Shown here one piece after another: positions 5,291-8,748 of a stretch of 8,748 nucleotides of DNA (position 1 is its first letter; each line of letters begins with the position of its first letter). The notes under the pieces are model-generated. The model was not told the DNA's origin. It searched no databases and saw only the letters and a list, made by a program, of their open reading frames with translations. The stretch comes from Clostridiales bacterium UBA1248 (lineage in GTDB: Bacteria; Bacillota; Clostridia; Oscillospirales; CAG-272). Position numbers and translations under genes: made by a program. The stretch covers positions 1 to 8,748 of the forward strand of contig DBWC01000127.1 of assembly GCA_002308615.1 (NCBI GenBank). Direction: 5' to 3'.

Positions 5291-6709
5291 ATGGTCTTTT
5301 CAACCCTTGAATTTCTGTTCCTTTATCTTATCGTGGCTATCGGATTTTATTATCTGTTCCCGCGCAAGATACGGAACATCTGGCTTCTGATCATAAGCCT
5401 TGTGTTCTACGGCTGGGGAGAGCCTATTTATCTGTTTCTGATGATATTTACCATAGTCGTGGACTACGTCTGCGGTTTTCTGGTGGATAAATTCAGATCG
5501 GATAAGAAAAAGGCGAAAACGGCGCTTATCATAAGCGTCATAATAAACCTCGCCATACTCGGCTTCTTCAAGTATTACGACTTTATCGTGGGAAGCATAA
5601 TAAATCTTATACCCGGCGTCAATATACCGCTGCTCGGACTTTCGCTGCCGATCGGTATATCGTTCTACACGTTCCAGGCGCTTTCCTACGTTATTGACGT
5701 TTACAGAGGAGACGCGTCCGTGCAGAAGAAGATAACGTCCTTCGGCGCGTACGTAACGCTTTTCCCGCAGCTGATCGCCGGTCCTATCGTCAGATACAAG
5801 GACGTTGACGACGCGTTAAACGAACGTAAAGAAACTGTCGATCTTTTTGCGTCCGGCATACGCACGTTCATGGCGGGTCTTTGCAAAAAAATACTCTTTG
5901 CAAACGTCGTAGGTCAGCTCTGGGCGAACATACGCGACGTTCCGATGGGAGAGCGCACGGTGGTCGCCGCGTGGCTCGGCATAATCTTCTATTCGCTTCA
6001 GCTTTACTTTGACTTCTCCGCGTATTCGGATATGGCCATAGGCTTAGGCAAGATGATGGGCTTCAGATTCTTAGAAAACTTCAACTATCCTTATATAGCG
6101 GATTCGATAACGGACTTCTGGCGCAGATGGCATATGTCGTTATCAACCTGGTTCCGCGACAACGTGTATTTCCCCTTAGGCGGCTCGCGCTGCTCGCTTT
6201 TCAAAACGTACAGGAACCTGTTTATAGTCTGGATGCTCACGGGCATATGGCACGGAGCCTACTGGAACTACATCCTCTGGGGTGTCTTCTACGGCATTAT
6301 CCTCATGATGGAAAAAGGCTTCCTGCTCAAATGGCTGCAAAAAGTGCCTAAAGCTATAAGACACATATACACCCTGCTTATCGTTCTTTTCGGCTGGCTC
6401 ATATTCGTGTTTGAAAACACGAGCGAGGGCTGGGCGTACTTAAAGAATATGTTCGGTGTGAACGCCGCGGGATTTGCAAGCACGGCGGACGCGTATCTGA
6501 TACTGCGCAACCTCATATTCATAGCGATACTCGTGATCGCCTGCACGCCGCTGCCGAAAAAGCTGTTTTACAAGCTGTATTTCAACGAATTCAAGCTCGG
6601 CAAGGTATGGCGCGTGCTCGTGCCGGTCGGCTGCGTGGTCCTGTTAACGGTATGCACCGCGTACATGGTGGACAGCAGCTTCAACCCGTTCTTGTATTTC
6701 AGGTTTTAG
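5291..6709 (+). CDS. MBOAT family membrane O-acyltransferase (AlgI/DltB-like)
   Basis: A polytopic membrane enzyme of 472 residues that moves an acyl group, probably acetyl, across the membrane for O-acylation of a surface polymer. The N-terminus (1-60) has the AlgI-type hydrophobic start with a FYGWGEP turn at 39-45. LPIGISFYTFQALSYVIDVYRG is at about 119-140, and FPQLIAGPIVRYKDV at 158-172. The MBOAT core follows: DFWRRWHMSLSTWFRDNVYFPLGG (275-298, with H281) and MLTGIWHGAYWN (315-326), which holds the invariant catalytic His321. Several membrane segments close the protein. All key residues are present. It is first in a two-gene operon; the stop is 12 bp before the DHHW gene and the two products presumably work together. 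Polymer identity (peptidoglycan, teichoic acid, exopolysaccharide) cannot be read from this window. D-alanylation (DltB) is less likely because no dltACD genes are adjacent. Confidence 0.93.
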   Translation: MVFSTLEFLFLYLIVAIGFYYLFPRKIRNIWLLIISLVFYGWGEPIYLFLMIFTIVVDYVCGFLVDKFRSDKKKAKTALIISVIINLAILGFFKYYDFIVGSIINLIPGVNIPLLGLSLPIGISFYTFQALSYVIDVYRGDASVQKKITSFGAYVTLFPQLIAGPIVRYKDVDDALNERKETVDLFASGIRTFMAGLCKKILFANVVGQLWANIRDVPMGERTVVAAWLGIIFYSLQLYFDFSAYSDMAIGLGKMMGFRFLENFNYPYIADSITDFWRRWHMSLSTWFRDNVYFPLGGSRCSLFKTYRNLFIVWMLTGIWHGAYWNYILWGVFYGIILMMEKGFLLKWLQKVPKAIRHIYTLLIVLFGWLIFVFENTSEGWAYLKNMFGVNAAGFASTADAYLILRNLIFIAILVIACTPLPKKLFYKLYFNEFKLGKVWRVLVPVGCVVLLTVCTAYMVDSSFNPFLYFRF

Positions 6710-6721
6710 GAGGCGGATACG

Positions 6722-8164
6722 ATGGATAACAATGAAATAAAAGTTGAAGCCCCGGTCAGAAAACCGAAACAGAAACCGGAAGCGGAGATACTGCTTGACC
6801 GTCAGCTTGAAATGAAGGGCAAAACGAGAAAGACGGATATTGCGATACTCGCGTCATTCTGCGTCTTTATTCTCTTCTTCGGCATTATGTTTTTCGTCCT
6901 GCCCGATAAAACGTACTCGGAAACGGAAAAACGCACGCTCGCGCAGATGCCGTCTTTAACGTTCAGCCGCATCGGAGGTGATCTGCAGCGCGACTTAAAG
7001 CTGATGACCATGACAGAGGACGAGAAAAAAGCGTACGTAGCCGAGCTCGGCGACAGCTATAAGGTTTTTTCGGATGAAATAGGCGATTACTACGCCGATC
7101 AGTTCCCGTTCCGCGATCAGCTTCGCGTCGTAAAAGCCGCCGTTGAAATAGGTATGCTGAAGCAGGAAAACAACGACGTTTTGTTCGCGGGCGAATATCT
7201 TATAAAGAAAGACAGCGTATCCGGCGTTGTACAGAATGAAGACGGCACTTTCCGCGACAGAACGTACGAGGACGCCGCGGAGACGATAAAAAACAACGTC
7301 CATCTGCTCTCCGGCATAGAACAAAGTCTGCCGGAAAGCGTAGACCTGCGCACCGCGGTAGCCGGAAGGACTATCGACGTTGTTCCGGAAAGCAAACTTC
7401 CCCCCCTCTTCCCGACCGAGGATGAAACGCACAGAAGCGTTTACTGGAACGCGTACAACGATCAGGTACAGGCGGACGGTCTGAACGTCATAGATCTAAA
7501 GGATGTGCTGAATCTACATTTCAGAGGCGGCGAATACGTTTATTACAAAACGGATCACCACTGGACGTCGCTCGGCGCTTATTACGCGTATTGCGAGATA
7601 ATAAGATCATACGGTATCGAGCCGTACGCGCTTGATACGTTCAGCAGAGAAACTTATACGACGTCGTTCGTCGGTACGACGTATGCAAAAGCCGGGGCCG
7701 CTTTCGGCGGTAAGGACACCATAGAGCTGTTCAGATACGACGGCGACACGGATTACACGACGACGATCATAAACGGCGACAAAAAGACGGTCCTGCAGGG
7801 CTTTTACAATCAGGATAAATACAGGGATATAAACGATAAATACGGCGTATTCATCGGCTCCGACGACACGGGCGACGGCGGCAACAACGCCGTTACGATA
7901 GTGGAAAAGAACGGCGAATCAAGACCGAAGATGATACTTATAAAAGACAGCTTCGGCAACAGCATCGTGCCTTTCTTAGCAAGACATTTCGATCTAATAA
8001 TCCTCGATTTAAGAACGAGCAGTAAGGATTTTTCCGAATATCTGTCCGACCCGGATCTCGCGCATATCCTCGTACTGTATAACATGGAAACGTTCATGAA
8101 CGACGCGAAGATCTCCGACGCGGCGTCAAGGATCATCCCGTATTTCAGACAGAAAGCTAACTAA
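6722..8164 (+). CDS. Membrane-anchored DHHW / AlgX-AlgJ-like SGNH-family protein
   Basis: Probable extracellular acetyltransfer partner of the MBOAT protein. The 480-residue protein has a basic cytoplasmic N-terminus, one membrane segment (about 39-60), then a large outside domain. After the membrane comes YSETEKRTLAQMP (65-77), the common start of this family's ectodomain, and FPFRDQL (128-134). The namesake DHHW motif is at 278-281; D278 and H280 would match the Asp-x-His pair of AlgX. LIKDSFGNS (406-414) holds the likely nucleophile Ser410. No key residue is missing. A strong AGGAGGCGG site overlaps the stop region of the upstream gene, so the two are translationally close. A strong terminator follows 13 bp after the stop. 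Family membership is well supported; acetyl transfer to a wall or capsule polymer is inferred from the neighbour and from alginate acetylation. Confidence 0.9.
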   Translation: MDNNEIKVEAPVRKPKQKPEAEILLDRQLEMKGKTRKTDIAILASFCVFILFFGIMFFVLPDKTYSETEKRTLAQMPSLTFSRIGGDLQRDLKLMTMTEDEKKAYVAELGDSYKVFSDEIGDYYADQFPFRDQLRVVKAAVEIGMLKQENNDVLFAGEYLIKKDSVSGVVQNEDGTFRDRTYEDAAETIKNNVHLLSGIEQSLPESVDLRTAVAGRTIDVVPESKLPPLFPTEDETHRSVYWNAYNDQVQADGLNVIDLKDVLNLHFRGGEYVYYKTDHHWTSLGAYYAYCEIIRSYGIEPYALDTFSRETYTTSFVGTTYAKAGAAFGGKDTIELFRYDGDTDYTTTIINGDKKTVLQGFYNQDKYRDINDKYGVFIGSDDTGDGGNNAVTIVEKNGESRPKMILIKDSFGNSIVPFLARHFDLIILDLRTSSKDFSEYLSDPDLAHILVLYNMETFMNDAKISDAASRIIPYFRQKAN

Positions 8165-8177
8165 TGATCAAAACTGC

Positions 8178-8207
8178 AAAAGCAGCCGGAAAACCGGCTG
8201 CTTTTTT
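8178..8207 (+). terminator. Rho-independent terminator of the MBOAT-DHHW operon
   Basis: AGCAGCCGG (8181-8189) and CCGGCTGCT (8194-8202) form a perfect 9-bp stem with loop AAAA, followed by T residues to 8207; flanking A and T runs can extend the stem by 3 bp. Confidence 0.95.
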
Positions 8208-8267
8208 ATGTTCCGACCCTGTCGGAACATCGCATTCGGCGCCACCCCCCTCCGGCACCCGAATGCG
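8208..8267. repeat. Two back-to-back inverted repeats between convergent terminators
   Basis: The first is ATGTTCCGAC-CCT-GTCGGAACAT (8208-8230), a perfect 10-bp stem. The second, with no gap, pairs CGCATTCGG (8231-8239) with CCGAATGCG (8259-8267). Its 19-nt interior contains GCC/GGC (8241-8243; 8254-8256) around a C-rich ACCCCCCTCC loop; the minus strand carries the matching G-run. Neither is followed by a T-run, so they are not terminators. The layout resembles dispersed intergenic palindromic elements, but copy number cannot be judged here. Confidence 0.75.
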
Positions 8268-8282
8268 CGCCGCGAGAACGAC

Positions 8283-8308
8283 AAAAAAAGGCGAGCTTTA
8301 TGCCCGCC
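8283..8308 (-). terminator. Rho-independent terminator of the EVE-like gene
   Basis: On the minus strand GGCGGGC and GCTCGCC pair (one G/A-type mismatch inside, C/A on the plus strand) around ATAAA, followed by seven T residues. It lies 16 bp past the stop codon at 8325. Confidence 0.85.
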
Positions 8309-8324
8309 ATTTCAAAAGTGATAA

Positions 8325-8729
8325 TCAAATCAATTCTTTTATTATTTTATCAATAACAGTTTTATTATATTCCTCATACAAAGTATTGTTGAATACATTA
8401 TTACGATACATTTCCGGTGTAATACCGATCGAAAACTTTGTAAAGTTTTTTTTCCATAAAACCTTTATTCCTTTGCCGAGATAAGCAGAATATGTTTTAT
8501 CCGTATCGGTTACAATCCCTACTGCTTTTATTGACAATTCTTTTTTTCGCTTTACATATGATTTTATATAAACAATATCTCCGATTTTTATTACATCAAG
8601 CATACGATACAGCGCAGGTGCATCTTTTTCGCTCCACCCGACATAAGCGCATCCGTCTTTTATGAAATCCATTGTTTTGTCCTTTTTAACTTGACCGCTG
8701 TAATATGCCCCAAATCCCCAAACTGCCAT
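8325..8729 (-). CDS. Small EVE/PUA-like domain protein, AT-rich gene
   Basis: A 134-residue soluble protein beginning MAVWGFGAYYSG. The stretch CAYVGWSEKDAPALYRMLDVIKIGDIVYIKSY (in two blocks, about 27-36 and 37-58), followed by LSIKAVGIVTD (about 65-75), has the pattern of EVE/PUA-like folds: an 'a-x-IGW' strand, a 'iGDiVyiks' strand, then an 'i-A-iGvVtd' strand. Such domains bind modified bases or RNA and often accompany restriction or defence genes; the assignment here is by eye and the function unproven. GC is about 33% over 8341-8700 by hand count, against about 50% in the neighbouring operon, which suggests transfer. An AAAGGAGAT site lies about 8 nt before the ATG. Its promoter and any upstream partners are beyond the right edge. 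Confidence 0.75.
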   Translation of the reverse strand: MAVWGFGAYYSGQVKKDKTMDFIKDGCAYVGWSEKDAPALYRMLDVIKIGDIVYIKSYVKRKKELSIKAVGIVTDTDKTYSAYLGKGIKVLWKKNFTKFSIGITPEMYRNNVFNNTLYEEYNKTVIDKIIKELI

Positions 8730-8748
8730 AAATAATATCTCCTTTTCT

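Noticed and set aside
5291..6709. DltB of a D-alanylation operon
   Set aside because: No dltA, dltC or dltD gene is adjacent, and the partner is a DHHW/AlgX-like protein, which fits acetylation better.
8208..8267. CRISPR repeat or transcription terminator
   Set aside because: There is no repeated spacer-repeat pattern and no T-run after either stem; terminators for both flanking genes are present elsewhere.
8164..8484. Plus-strand open frame beginning at the DHHW stop
   Set aside because: It runs through two terminators and inverted repeats and then antisense through the EVE-like gene; it has no ribosome site and low-complexity composition.

Overview
The window reads as chromosomal DNA of a low-to-mid-GC Gram-positive anaerobe of the Bacillota, most likely class Clostridia. 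The reasons are a PyrR-type pyr leader attenuator, a lipoprotein with a classical lipobox, strong AGGAGG-type ribosome binding sites, near-consensus sigma-A promoters with 17-bp spacers, and an MBOAT/DHHW cell-surface acetylation pair of the kind common in clostridia. Genus cannot be set from the sequence alone. No rRNA, tRNA, CRISPR array, insertion sequence or phage gene was seen. No stretch over 300 bp lacks a gene.

Left part, minus strand (about 31-2278): a pyrimidine salvage operon, promoter > leader attenuator > pyrR > uraA > terminator. The leader can be folded by eye into a PyrR-type hexaloop hairpin (anti-antiterminator), a competing 10-bp antiterminator, and a terminator whose U-tract touches the pyrR start codon. 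PyrR (UMP-sensing RNA binder and uracil phosphoribosyltransferase) and the uracil permease UraA would thus be shut down together when UMP is plentiful.

Centre left, minus strand (2327-4468): asd (aspartate-semialdehyde dehydrogenase, archaeal/fungal-like type) is driven by a perfect TTGACA-17-TATAAT promoter that contains a 14-bp palindrome. Only 14 bp separate it from a downstream gene for a secreted lipoprotein built of two tandem copies of a roughly 115-residue domain of unknown function.

Centre, plus strand (4598-5080): a small monocistronic gene for a flavodoxin-fold-like protein that lacks the usual FMN phosphate loop, closed by a strong terminator.

Right part, plus strand (5222-8207): a self-contained two-gene transcription unit, an MBOAT membrane O-acyltransferase (AlgI/DltB-like) and a membrane-anchored DHHW/AlgX-like SGNH protein. 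Together they probably O-acetylate an extracellular polymer. No polymer synthesis genes are nearby.

Right edge: a 60-bp block of two consecutive inverted repeats lies between two facing terminators. It is followed by an AT-rich minus-strand gene (about 33% GC, against about 50% nearby) for a small EVE/PUA-like protein, possibly acquired horizontally. I did not find a convincing entirely new multi-gene system. The points most worth following are the architecture of the pyr leader, the duplicated lipoprotein domain coupled to asd, the structured convergent intergenic block, and the AT-rich EVE-like gene.
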